Origin: Chromobacterium sinusclupearum
GTDB lineage: Bacteria > Pseudomonadota > Gammaproteobacteria > Burkholderiales > Chromobacteriaceae
Direction: 5' to 3'
Assembly (NCBI RefSeq): GCF_002902845.1
Contig: NZ_PPTF01000016.1
Coordinates: forward strand, 1 to 64,000
DNA: 64,000 bases
Each line of letters opens with the position of its first letter. Position 1 is the stretch's first letter. Below, piece after piece: positions 31,659 to 40,233 of this stretch. A model generated the notes under the pieces. It was not told the origin of the DNA and did no database searches. It saw nothing but the letters and a program-made list of their open reading frames with translations. Position numbers and translations under genes: made by a program.

Positions 31659-33020
31659 CTATTTGGAAATCAGGTTGAACAAGCTGTTCGAGCCTGTTTG
31701 CATCTGCGCTAGGGTTTTGTTCAGGTTCGTATACTGCTGCAACAACTGACTTTGCTTGGTATCCAGCCTGGCTTGCAGCGAGCTTTGCAACTGGGCTTCC
31801 TGATCCACGCGGCTCTTGATCGAGGCCTTGCTGGTTTCGATCAAGCCGGTTGGTCCCAGCATGCTGTTGATAGCCTGATTGAAGCGCTGGGCAAAGCCAG
31901 TATTGTCGGCATTGCCAAACAGGTTGGCAACCGCTTGCTTGTCTTTCTTCAACGCGTCGTTGAAGGCGTTCTGATCGACCTTCAGCGTGCCATCCTTCTG
32001 CAGAGAAATGCCGACTTGCGACAAGAAAGCATACGAATTAACTGGATCCGCGCCCTCCACGCCTACCGACAGCACTTGCTGCAGCCGACTCTGGATATCC
32101 AGAACCGAAGCATTGCCCTTCAGGGCGCCCTTGCGCGCATCCTTTACATCACTGACAACCTGGTTATAGGCATCGACAAACGATTGCAGGTTCTTGTTGA
32201 TGCCGGCGTTGTCTGAAGCAAGCGAGACTGTGAAGTTACCTTCCTTGTACAAATCGATTTCCACGCCGGCCACAGCCGATGATATGCGATTGCTGCCCGC
32301 GCTCACCGCCACACCATTGACGGTCAGGCTGGCATTTTTGGCGTCTTGGGATTCTTTCGCGGCAGCAGGGCTCTGTGTCAAACCCGCCAGCGTCGAACCG
32401 GCCGTGTTACCGGAGTCATGGTCACTACCGCCAATGGTGAACTGGTTGTCGGTGCCGGAATTAGCCGCGGTCAGCACCAGTTTGAACTGTTTGTTGTTCT
32501 CCACCAAGCTGGCGTTCACACCGATACTAGCGGCATTGATCTTGTCGTTGATGGTTTGCAGGGACACAGGATCGCCCGGCTTGTCGCGCAGTTTGATGGT
32601 CTGTGTCTTGCCATTGATCTGGAACGTCAGCTGGTCCGGCGCGTTATTGATTGCGGCCTTGCTATCAGTGATGGCCTGCCCGCCCGCCTGATCGAATACC
32701 AACTGCCTGTTGCTCGCCAGATTCTGTACTGATATCTGGAAAGTGCCGGCATTGCCGCCACTGGTCGTGGATACGGCAGCCATCGAGGCATCGCTGACCG
32801 ATGCCTTGAAAACCTGCAGGAAACGACCAGACGACAGCGAGGTCATCGCCGTTTGCAGCGCGGACAAGGACGAGCTTAGCCTGCCAACGGTACTCAACTG
32901 GGTATTGTACTGGTCAGTTTTTCCCAAACTGGCATTCAGTGGCTGTCTTTCCACCATCATCAGCTGGCTGACGATGCCCTGCACATCCAAAACGCCCACG
33001 GAACTGGTAATGGCTGTCAT
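31659..33020 (-). CDS. fliD: Flagellar filament cap protein FliD (HAP2)
   Basis: A 453-aa cap protein. The N-terminal SVGVLDVQGIVSQLMMVERQ and C-terminal coiled-coil end (LQARLDTKQSQLLQQYTNLNKTLA...) are classical FliD D0/D1 regions. The mid-part (DAYNQVVSDVKDARKGALKG) belongs to FliD_C. It follows flaG by 37 bp and heads the fliD-fliS-fliT group. Confidence 0.96.
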   Translation of the reverse strand: MTAITSSVGVLDVQGIVSQLMMVERQPLNASLGKTDQYNTQLSTVGRLSSSLSALQTAMTSLSSGRFLQVFKASVSDASMAAVSTTSGGNAGTFQISVQNLASNRQLVFDQAGGQAITDSKAAINNAPDQLTFQINGKTQTIKLRDKPGDPVSLQTINDKINAASIGVNASLVENNKQFKLVLTAANSGTDNQFTIGGSDHDSGNTAGSTLAGLTQSPAAAKESQDAKNASLTVNGVAVSAGSNRISSAVAGVEIDLYKEGNFTVSLASDNAGINKNLQSFVDAYNQVVSDVKDARKGALKGNASVLDIQSRLQQVLSVGVEGADPVNSYAFLSQVGISLQKDGTLKVDQNAFNDALKKDKQAVANLFGNADNTGFAQRFNQAINSMLGPTGLIETSKASIKSRVDQEAQLQSSLQARLDTKQSQLLQQYTNLNKTLAQMQTGSNSLFNLISK

Positions 33021-33057
33021 GTTGTCCCCATGTTATAGCCGCGTCAGGACAGTTGGA

Positions 33058-33483
33058 TCAGGCTTTGTCCTTCAGCAAGAGTCCTTTGAAGTCGCCGATC
33101 GCCTTGGCGATGCGCAGCGCCTCTTCAGACGGAATCTGACGAATCACCTTGTTGTTCTCTTTGTCGACGACTTTCACCACCGTTGCGCCGGTGTCCTTGT
33201 CGACCGAAAACTGCAAGGAGCTATTGTATAGCGTTGCCGCATTGTTCAACTGGTTCACCGATTCCTGCAGTTGCTTGGGATCGGTTAGCTGCTTTTTCTG
33301 CGCATCCGCAGAAGACTGTTGCTGCTGGCTCTGCCCAGCCGCTGCAACTGCCTGTGAGGAATCGGCCAAAACGGGCTGACTCTGATCACCCGCAGGCGCC
33401 TGAGCCAACTCAACCAACTGTTGACGCTGCACCGGCGCTGCCGACGCAGGCGCAGCAGGCGATAAAATGGACGGGATTTGCAT
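33058..33483 (-). CDS. flaG: FlaG family flagellar protein
   Basis: A 141-aa protein: a variable Gln/Ala-rich N-terminus followed by the conserved FlaG block (SLQFSVDKDTGATVVKVVDKENN...VIRQIPSEEALRIAKAI). FlaG proteins limit filament length or stability. In-frame ATGs occur at 33498 and 33489, but 33483 has AGGAG 7 bp upstream and is preferred. It lies between flagellin 1 and fliD, behind a 10-bp hairpin. Confidence 0.9.
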   Translation of the reverse strand: MQIPSILSPAAPASAAPVQRQQLVELAQAPAGDQSQPVLADSSQAVAAAGQSQQQQSSADAQKKQLTDPKQLQESVNQLNNAATLYNSSLQFSVDKDTGATVVKVVDKENNKVIRQIPSEEALRIAKAIGDFKGLLLKDKA

Positions 33484-33502
33484 GATCATACTCCTCATGA
33501 AC

Positions 33503-33530
33503 GCAGCTCCGGCTGCCCAACCGGAGCTGC
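33503..33530 (-). terminator. Hairpin between flagellin 1 and flaG
   Basis: GCAGCTCCGG (33503-33512) pairs perfectly with CCGGAGCTGC (33521-33530), 8-nt loop, no T-run. It probably limits read-through from the highly expressed flagellin gene into flaG or stabilises the flagellin mRNA 3' end. Confidence 0.5.
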
Positions 33531-33557
33531 ACTCTGACTATACCATCAGGCTACGCT

Positions 33558-34406
33558 TTATTGCAGCAGCGTCAAAGCTGCTTGGGGTATAGTATTCGCT
33601 TGCTTCAGAATCGAGGCGCCGGCCTGTTGCAGAATCTGATTTCTCGTCAGATTAGCTGTTTCCGAGGCAAAATCCACATCTACGATACGGCTGTTGGCAG
33701 CGGTCAGGTTTTGTACGTAGTTCTGCAGGTTAGCCACAACCGCGTCAAACCGGTTCTGCACCGCACCCCAGTTGGAGCGCACGGTGGAAATTTCCGCGAT
33801 GTCGCTGTCCAACGTCGACAGGATGGCAGAGGCACCAGACTGTGTAGTGATATTGATCGTGCCAGTTGCCGTCAGCGAGGAGTTGTAGCTGCACAACACG
33901 CTTGCCGAGGTCAAGTCCACGGACGAAATCGATACCTGATTACTGCTGGCACCGGACGAACCTACTTGGAAAGTCAGCACCGCGCTACCAGACAACAGCT
34001 GCGTGCCGTTGAACTGGGTGGTTTGCACGATACGCGAAATTTCCTGGGTCAACTGGTCCACTTCCGCTTGCAGCTGCGAACGGTTGGTGTTGCTGACGGA
34101 CGAGTTGGAAGACTGCACCGCGATTTCACGGATACGCTGTATGTTGTTGGCGATCTGGCCTAACGCGCCTTCGGCGGTCTGACCGACGGAAGTACCGTCG
34201 TTGGCGTTCTTGATCGCCTGGTTATTACCACGGATGGCGGAAATCAGGGTCTGCGAAATCGCCAGGCCAGCAGCGTCATCCTTGGCGGTGTTGACGCGCA
34301 GGCCGGAAGACAAGCGTTGCAGCGATTGCGACAGCGACATCTGTGAATTATTCAGGTTCAGCTGGGCTTGCAGCGACGTGACGTTGGTATTGACGGTAAT
34401 GGCCAT
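33558..34406 (-). CDS. fliC: Flagellin 1
   Basis: A 282-aa short flagellin. The conserved D0/D1 N-terminus (MAITVNTNVTSLQAQLNLNN, RLSSGLRVNTAKDDAAGLAI) and C-terminus (SRIVDVDFASETANLTRNQILQQAG...QAALTLLQ) are intact; the central domain (~140-200) is short. An unusual Cys (residue ~172, SASVLCSYNSSL) sits in that variable, probably exposed part. It is preceded by a sigma-28 promoter and followed by flaG-fliD-fliS-fliT. It differs from flagellin 2 mainly in the central domain. Confidence 0.97.
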   Translation of the reverse strand: MAITVNTNVTSLQAQLNLNNSQMSLSQSLQRLSSGLRVNTAKDDAAGLAISQTLISAIRGNNQAIKNANDGTSVGQTAEGALGQIANNIQRIREIAVQSSNSSVSNTNRSQLQAEVDQLTQEISRIVQTTQFNGTQLLSGSAVLTFQVGSSGASSNQVSISSVDLTSASVLCSYNSSLTATGTINITTQSGASAILSTLDSDIAEISTVRSNWGAVQNRFDAVVANLQNYVQNLTAANSRIVDVDFASETANLTRNQILQQAGASILKQANTIPQAALTLLQ

Positions 34407-34457
34407 GATGACTCTCCTGGTGCTCTATGTGTGGGCAAAGTAGCTTGCTTACATCAC

Positions 34458-34484
34458 TTATCGACCAGGTCGAACCGAACTTTA
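34458..34484 (-). promoter_or_regulatory. Sigma-28 (FliA) promoter of flagellin 1
   Basis: On the minus strand TAAAGTTC-N11-GTCGATAA matches the consensus TAAAGTTT-N11-GCCGATAA with one mismatch in each hexamer block. It lies ~52 bp upstream of the start codon. An 8-bp hairpin GTGAAAAT/ATTTTCAC (34487-34506) sits just upstream of it. Confidence 0.9.
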
Positions 34485-34582
34485 CGGTGAAAATGTGAAT
34501 TTTCACACTTGACTTTCCGTCAACGCCAAAACCCTATCATCTCATCTGTTTTCCTCCAGCCTACACCTATTTTCATGTCACG

Positions 34583-34604
34583 CCGCGGCGGCAAGCCACC
34601 GCGG
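34583..34604 (-). terminator. Hairpin after flagellin 2
   Basis: CCGCGGCGG (34583-34591) pairs with CCACCGCGG (34596-34604) with one G-U pair and a CAAG loop, 19 bp after the flagellin 2 stop. No T-run follows, so termination strength is uncertain. Confidence 0.5.
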
Positions 34605-34622
34605 AGTTCAACCCATTCAGCT

Positions 34623-35471
34623 TTATTGCAGCAACGTCAGCGCGGATTGCGGCATAGAGTTAGCTTGCTTCAAGATGGAGCTGCCAGCTTGCTGCAGAAT
34701 CTGGTTCCTGGTCAGATTGGCGGTTTCCGAGGCGAAGTCCACATCCATGATCCGGCTCTTGGCAGCGGTCAGGTTTTGCGTGTAGTTCTGCAAGTTTGCC
34801 ACCACTGCATCGAAACGGTTCTGCACAGCGCCCCAATTGGAGCGTACCGTGGATATCTGGGCGATATCCTTATCCAAAGCCGACAGGATGGCTGAAGCGC
34901 TCGCTTGCGTCGTGATATTGATCGTACCGGTATTGGTCAGAGAGGAGTTAAAGCTGTTCAAACTAGCAGATGTAGCCAGATCTACTGACGAAATCGAAAC
35001 CTGGTTGCTGGGGTCACCGGATGAGCCAATTTGGAACATCAGCACCGCGCTGCCAGACAACAGCTGAGTACCGTTGAATTGAGTTGTCTGCACAATGCGC
35101 GAGATTTCCTGAGTCAGTTGATCCACTTCCGACTGCAGTTGCGAGCGGTTAGTGTTACTGACAGAGCCGTTGGCGGACTGTACTGCGATTTCGCGAATGC
35201 GCTGCAAGTTGTTGGCAATTTGGCCCAACGCGCCTTCCGCAGTCTGGCCAACGGAGATGCCGTCATTGGCATTATTGATCGCTTGGTTATTGCCGCGGAT
35301 GGCGGAAGTCAGGGTCTGTGAAATTGCCAGACCAGCAGCATCATCCTTGGCGCTGTTGATGCGCAAACCGGAAGACAAACGAGCCAAGGACTGAGACAAC
35401 GAGCCCTGTGAGTTGTTCAGGTTCAGTTGGGCTTGCAGCGACGTGATGTTGGTATTAACGGTAATTGCCAT
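34623..35471 (-). CDS. fliC: Flagellin 2
   Basis: A 282-aa flagellin nearly identical to flagellin 1 over both termini (MAITVNTNITSLQAQLNLNN; LAAKSRIMDVDFASETANLT region; ends SALTLLQ) and diverged in the middle (SVDLATSASLNSFNSSLTNT). It has no Cys. A tandem duplicate with its own sigma-28 promoter, it lies first in the flagellin cluster, next to the large glycosyltransferase gene. Both flagellins are plausible substrates of the modification locus upstream. Confidence 0.97.
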   Translation of the reverse strand: MAITVNTNITSLQAQLNLNNSQGSLSQSLARLSSGLRINSAKDDAAGLAISQTLTSAIRGNNQAINNANDGISVGQTAEGALGQIANNLQRIREIAVQSANGSVSNTNRSQLQSEVDQLTQEISRIVQTTQFNGTQLLSGSAVLMFQIGSSGDPSNQVSISSVDLATSASLNSFNSSLTNTGTINITTQASASAILSALDKDIAQISTVRSNWGAVQNRFDAVVANLQNYTQNLTAAKSRIMDVDFASETANLTRNQILQQAGSSILKQANSMPQSALTLLQ

Positions 35472-35526
35472 TTCATTCCCCTTATCAGCCCAATGGGCTC
35501 ACCAAGATAATTGCCTGATGGTGAGT

Positions 35527-35553
35527 TGATCGGCTGGCCAGGAGGAACTTTGA
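35527..35553 (-). promoter_or_regulatory. Sigma-28 (FliA) promoter of flagellin 2
   Basis: On the minus strand TCAAAGTT-N11-GCCGATCA resembles TAAAGTTT-N11-GCCGATAA: AAAGTT and GCCGAT cores intact with 11-bp spacing. It lies ~56 bp before the flagellin 2 start. Confidence 0.88.
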
Positions 35554-35602
35554 CGAAACCGGTAAAATTACCAAAATAAAACCAATTTCCCTTTGGAAAT
35601 TG

Positions 35603-35634
35603 AAAAACCCTCGGGCGACATCCCGAGGGTTTTT
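35603..35634. terminator. Bidirectional terminator between the large glycosyltransferase and flagellin 2
   Basis: AAAAACCCTCGGG (35603-35615) pairs with CCCGAGGGTTTTT (35622-35634): 13-bp stem, 6-nt loop, T-run on each strand, 15 bp after the glycosyltransferase stop. Confidence 0.95.
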
Positions 35635-35649
35635 GAAGCTTGCTGCGAA

Positions 35650-38600
35650 TTAACCATGCAGAATCTGGAACCAGTCCTCGTAGTGATCCTCCAGCCAATA
35701 GTGCTGATTGAACCAGGCTCGCAGCGTATCGCCTTCCTTGGCCAGCGCATCCAGGTCATGAACGCGGGAACGTATCGCCTCGATCCAGGCATCCGCCCGG
35801 TTAGGCACCCGACATACCGGCGCATTATTGGTCTGGTACGGGTAGATGTCGGTACACACCACCGGCCAGCCCAGCACGCCATACTCCAGCAGGCGCAAGT
35901 TGCTCTTGGCCTCGTTAAACGGGTTTAGCTCTAGAGGCGCGACGGCGAGATCGAGGTTCAGGCTTGCAACTTTTTCCGCGTAATCTGCGAAAGTCACAGC
36001 ATGGTGCATCTCGGCGACATACGGGCGGAATTGCGGCAGGCACATGCCCATGAATATCCAGTCCACCTCCTGATAGGTGGCCAGGATCACTTCATGAATC
36101 AACTCCAAGTCGCCGCGGTGCTGGCCTGCGCCCACCCAGCCGACGCGGGGCTTCTTGCCCGTGCGCCGCTCTGATTTCAAATCGCCCCAGATGGTTTTGC
36201 GCAGCCGGTTCGGCACCACCGCCACATCACCAACCATTTTCTGGATGAAGTCGGCCAAGGGTTGGGTGGACACCACGGCGGCGTCGCACAGCTTCAGCAC
36301 GCGGCGCAGGCGTTGTTTGGCATCCGGGTAATGGCGGGACCAATGGTCATACAAGCTGCTCTTTTCCGGCACGCCGCCCACCAAGTCATCCAGGCCGAAC
36401 ACCACCCGCACTTCCGGCGTGTATTTACGATACGCATCCAAAGATTCATAGATGTAATCGCTGATGCCGGTATGCAGCAGGATGGTGTCTGGCGACTGGC
36501 GGGCCAGCTCTACCGCGGTAGGCAAGCCGGCGGATGGCTGGTGAATCTCGCCATCCAGCTTGCCTTTTTCTTGCAGCACGGATAAGGGCTGGCTCAAGCG
36601 ATACTCGCCGCTGCCGCCGGGCACCGGGATGCCCAGCACCCGTTTGCGGCCAGGCAATTTGGGATCCCAGGCCACAATGCGGTCCGGGTCCAGCGCCACG
36701 CGTTTGGTGCGCAGCGACAAATGCCGACTGAAGCCAGGATCGTTTCTCATCACCGGCATCCACCGCGCCAGCATCGCCTCCATCTCGTCCCGCTCCCGCA
36801 CTGCGGCGCGCAGGGCCGGACGCGGATCAGTGGTGACGCGGCCGATGCTCTTGGCGTGATGGTGGTACAAAACGACAAAGGGGTTGTAAACATTGCGCAG
36901 GCCCGCTGCCTGTACCTTCAGGCAGAAGTCGACGTCGTTGAAGCAGACTTGGAGCGTCTCCGCGTCCATGCCGCCCACCGCATCGTAAATCTGCTTTTCC
37001 ACCAGCAGGCAAGCCGCCGTCACCGCGGAGTAATTCTGCATGGTCAGGCTGCGGTTCAAGTAGCCGGCAAACAGATAATCCATGTCCTCGAACACATGAT
37101 CCGCCACCGAATACATGCCGCCCGGCATGCCCAGCACAATGCCGGCGTGCTGTACGCGGCCGATTTCCGGATACAGCAGACGGGCGCCCACCGCCCCCAC
37201 ACCCGGCTGCTGCGCCGTGGCCAGCATCCGCTCCAACCAATTGGCGAAGATCACTTCGGTATCGTTGTTCAGCAACAGCAGATACTCGCCTCGCGCCTCA
37301 GTCGCGCCAAGATTGCATTGCGCAGAGAAATTGAATGGCGCGTCATAGCTGAGCACCCGAATCCTGCCCGGATAGTGCGACTGGACTTTTTCGTAATACT
37401 CGAAGGTTTCCGGATCTTCCGAGCCATTATCGATCAGCAGCACTTCAAAATTCTGGTAAACAGTAATGCCGAATAGACTAGCCAGGCATGGCTCCAGACA
37501 TTCCAGCTTGTCCTTGGTTGGAATGATGATCGACACCAGCGGCGTGGCCAGCAACTTGTAGTCGAAATGGAAGGTGCCGGGCACCAGGCCTTCGGATACC
37601 GTTACCGGCAAGCCGCAACGTTGGCTATGACTTTCCAGCGCCACGCGGCGCGAAGCGTTGCCCAGACTATCGAGCTTGGGATCCACCCAGGGCAGCGACA
37701 CTAACACATCGTCGATGTGGCGAATGCCCTCCTGTCCCCAGGCTTCGAACACGCGCAGCAAAGCATCATAGCAATGCGCGCGCGGATAAGGCTGGAACCC
37801 GCCTATCTTGGCGATGGCCTCGGTATTGAATGCCACCGCATAGCCGACATAGTCCATCGAACGCAAGTACTCAGGCGAGAAGTCCGGCAGAAATGAGGGA
37901 CGGAATCGCTTGCCCATCGGCGAGACGATATCGTGATCGCTGTAGATGGCGGCACGCCCCGGATGCGCATGGATCTCCTCGCCGATTCTCGCCAGCGCAT
38001 GAGGCTGCAAACGGGCCCCGGCGGGCAACAGCATGATCCAATCTGACGGCACATCGGCGATGATGCCGTTGACGACTTGCGTCACCTGAGAGTCATCATC
38101 CAGATTATCCAGCTGCAGCCAGGCAAGCTGTGGATTGTTGCTGAAAATCGGGTCAGGTTGCGGCGCATCGGACACCACGATCAAACGCCACTGGCGATAA
38201 AGCACGCTCTCCATGGCGGTGAAGGTTTCCGATAGCCTGGCCAAACGGTTGGATGGCGCCAGCACGATCAAATTGAACATCGGCACCTGCTTCCAAGCCA
38301 GGCACATGCGCTCGGCCAGCTGTTCTGCGTGCACTTCCCGCAAAGCGCGGCGCTTGACCCATTTACGGTAGTCCTTCAAGCCATCCACATCATTTTCGGC
38401 CAAAGCGTAGGTGACAATCCGCCCGAGCTGCTGCAATGGCTGTGGTTTCAGGTGCGCGGGCAGCAAATCGGCATAGCGGCTCAGCAGCTCCTGCAACCGC
38501 CCTTCAAGCAAACGGTGTTCCAGCACATAGCGACGAGCCGCCGCGGCCTGGCTGGCGCGTAGTTCGGCATCGTCGATCAGCTTGCTGATCCCAGTCACCC

Positions 38601-39528
38601 AGCCATCTTCGGTATTCTCGACCACGGTTGCCAGGCCGCTATCCTTCAACGCCGCATAGGCTGTCACATCAGACACCACCGAAGCCGCGCCGACCACCGA
38701 ATACTCCAGCCATTTCAGATCGGACTTGTAGTCGTTGAATTCGCTCTTGACCAGCGGCGCCACGCCGATGTCGATCTTGAGCTTGGCCAATTCCGGCAGG
38801 TACTCGTTGTAGGTGACAAACTCCGGCACTTTGCGCACATCTTTGATGCCGACGAAGCTGGAAGGCACGTCGCCCCAGAATACGAACCTCACCTGGCCTG
38901 CATACTCGTGATAAATCCGCTTCAGCGCGGCGGATACCATTTCAACGTCTTTGGCATGCGTGCTGGTGCCGGCAAAACCTATCGTAACGTGTCCACTGTG
39001 CGGCAAGGGCTCGACCAGACGCTCGCTGGCAAGCAGGTTAGGAAACACGAACACCTTGTCCGTATAGCGCCTGACCTTTTCCGCCAGCGCCTCAGTCGAT
39101 ACGGTGACCAGCGCGCATTGCGGCAACAGCCACTCAATGCCCTCAAACGAAGGCTGGCACATGCCATACATGACATGCTCTTCCGGCATGTCCAGCAACC
39201 AGTCGTCAATCTCATAAATGATAGGCTTGCCGGATGCCACCATCTCTTCAAGCAGAGGGCGGAACTCATAGGAAGGAAACAGGCGCTGCACGATGAACAT
39301 ATCCATCGCAGCGACAAAGTCACTGTCTTCCTTGAAGGGGTAAACGCCTTCGTAGCTGTGATCGGCCTGATTCTTGAAATGGTAGGACTCCAGCACCGGC
39401 GACATCAAACTCAGAGGATCGCCCAGCCTCAGCTTGTAGCAGGCGGCATCCTGCAGGTCTCGAGTCAGAACGCCGACGCGCGGCTTACGAGGTTTTAATG
39501 ATTCCACGTTATTTTCCTGAGATTTCAT
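35650..39528 (-). CDS. Giant multidomain glycosyltransferase 1
   Basis: A 1,292-aa cytoplasmic protein with at least four glycosyltransferase-like modules. Residues ~15-420 are GT-B-like (IIYEIDDWLLDMPEEH, HVTIGFAGTSTHAKD, WLEYSVVGAASVVSD). Residues ~430-680 are a degenerate GT2-like module. Residues ~690-960 are a full GT2 domain (VSIIIPTKDKLECLEPCL, LLIDNGSED, LLLNNDTEV). Residues ~1000-1292 are a second GT-B-like domain (KKPRVGWVGAGQHRGDLELI). ATG 39528 starts the conserved part; the frame runs on upstream without homology. It ends next to the flagellin genes, so glycosylation of flagellin is the likely job, though surface polysaccharide cannot be excluded. Confidence 0.88.
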   Translation of the reverse strand: MKSQENNVESLKPRKPRVGVLTRDLQDAACYKLRLGDPLSLMSPVLESYHFKNQADHSYEGVYPFKEDSDFVAAMDMFIVQRLFPSYEFRPLLEEMVASGKPIIYEIDDWLLDMPEEHVMYGMCQPSFEGIEWLLPQCALVTVSTEALAEKVRRYTDKVFVFPNLLASERLVEPLPHSGHVTIGFAGTSTHAKDVEMVSAALKRIYHEYAGQVRFVFWGDVPSSFVGIKDVRKVPEFVTYNEYLPELAKLKIDIGVAPLVKSEFNDYKSDLKWLEYSVVGAASVVSDVTAYAALKDSGLATVVENTEDGWVTGISKLIDDAELRASQAAAARRYVLEHRLLEGRLQELLSRYADLLPAHLKPQPLQQLGRIVTYALAENDVDGLKDYRKWVKRRALREVHAEQLAERMCLAWKQVPMFNLIVLAPSNRLARLSETFTAMESVLYRQWRLIVVSDAPQPDPIFSNNPQLAWLQLDNLDDDSQVTQVVNGIIADVPSDWIMLLPAGARLQPHALARIGEEIHAHPGRAAIYSDHDIVSPMGKRFRPSFLPDFSPEYLRSMDYVGYAVAFNTEAIAKIGGFQPYPRAHCYDALLRVFEAWGQEGIRHIDDVLVSLPWVDPKLDSLGNASRRVALESHSQRCGLPVTVSEGLVPGTFHFDYKLLATPLVSIIIPTKDKLECLEPCLASLFGITVYQNFEVLLIDNGSEDPETFEYYEKVQSHYPGRIRVLSYDAPFNFSAQCNLGATEARGEYLLLLNNDTEVIFANWLERMLATAQQPGVGAVGARLLYPEIGRVQHAGIVLGMPGGMYSVADHVFEDMDYLFAGYLNRSLTMQNYSAVTAACLLVEKQIYDAVGGMDAETLQVCFNDVDFCLKVQAAGLRNVYNPFVVLYHHHAKSIGRVTTDPRPALRAAVRERDEMEAMLARWMPVMRNDPGFSRHLSLRTKRVALDPDRIVAWDPKLPGRKRVLGIPVPGGSGEYRLSQPLSVLQEKGKLDGEIHQPSAGLPTAVELARQSPDTILLHTGISDYIYESLDAYRKYTPEVRVVFGLDDLVGGVPEKSSLYDHWSRHYPDAKQRLRRVLKLCDAAVVSTQPLADFIQKMVGDVAVVPNRLRKTIWGDLKSERRTGKKPRVGWVGAGQHRGDLELIHEVILATYQEVDWIFMGMCLPQFRPYVAEMHHAVTFADYAEKVASLNLDLAVAPLELNPFNEAKSNLRLLEYGVLGWPVVCTDIYPYQTNNAPVCRVPNRADAWIEAIRSRVHDLDALAKEGDTLRAWFNQHYWLEDHYEDWFQILHG

Positions 39529-40233
39529 GGCTGCTGCTCGCTTGGTCAGGTCATGAATGCTACAAATCGGCGCCAGCCTATCAACTGGCCGACAACGGCA
39601 TGCTTTAAACGGCACATTATTAGGACGGATCAGATGGCCCAGCTGAAACCATACACATTTTTCTCGACAACTGCCTGCCAGACAAACATGAGGCATGGAA
39701 TGCCTACGCCCGCCCCACTCGTCTGCAAACGACATGTCGGCAAGGCCATCCCGACCGGACATTCAAAATGCGATCGGTCCGGACTGCGCCACTATAGCAG
39801 TGTCGCGTTCCGGAATACCATGACACAGCAAACTGTAAATAAAAACGGGCCTCGATCAACATAAAGGCCCAAAACTGTTCTACATGGCGCTGAAGGGTAC
39901 TTCCAGAAACCTCACGCTGCAGCATGATGGCCATGTACGGAACGGGACACGCCTGTCAAAGACATCTTTAGCGCCGGCAAACTATCCAAGCCAGGCGACC
40001 CGCCCGAATCTCTTGGCCAGCATATTTCCTCTCCTGCTGACGACCAACATTGACATGCGCAGCCCTGCCGCAATGCCGTGCGCCCCTCCGCGGACGGCTG
40101 TCACAGGCCCGACTCGACACAGCCGTGCTTGAGGAATTGAACTGCCTATTGCAAGCCAAGGCCTATCTTTATCAGACTCTTGAATCTACCTTGGCGCCTT
40201 TCCAAACTGGATTTATGCCCCTTGACGACGCTT
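39529..40233. other. 705-bp stretch without a gene
   Basis: Short ORFs here have no conserved sequence or ribosome-binding site. The stretch contains a terminator for minus-strand transcription at 39841-39870 and presumably the promoter of glycosyltransferase 1 (TATAGT at ~39793-39798 on the minus strand is a possible -10, weak). Composition is somewhat less GC-rich than the flanking genes. Confidence 0.6.
39841..39870 (-). terminator. Intrinsic terminator downstream of the second radical SAM gene
   Basis: On the minus strand GGGCCT (39865-39870) pairs with AGGCCC (39847-39852), followed by GTTTTTATTT. It lies ~360 bp after the radical SAM stop, so it ends that transcript before glycosyltransferase 1. 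Confidence 0.7.

Noticed and set aside
34487..34506. TGTGA-N4-TCACA as a CRP site upstream of flagellin 1
   Set aside because: CRP needs a 6-bp spacer; here it is 4 bp. It is better described as a simple hairpin.
39884..40132. 82-aa plus-strand ORF in the 705-bp gap
   Set aside because: No start signal or conserved motif; the region reads as intergenic with a terminator.
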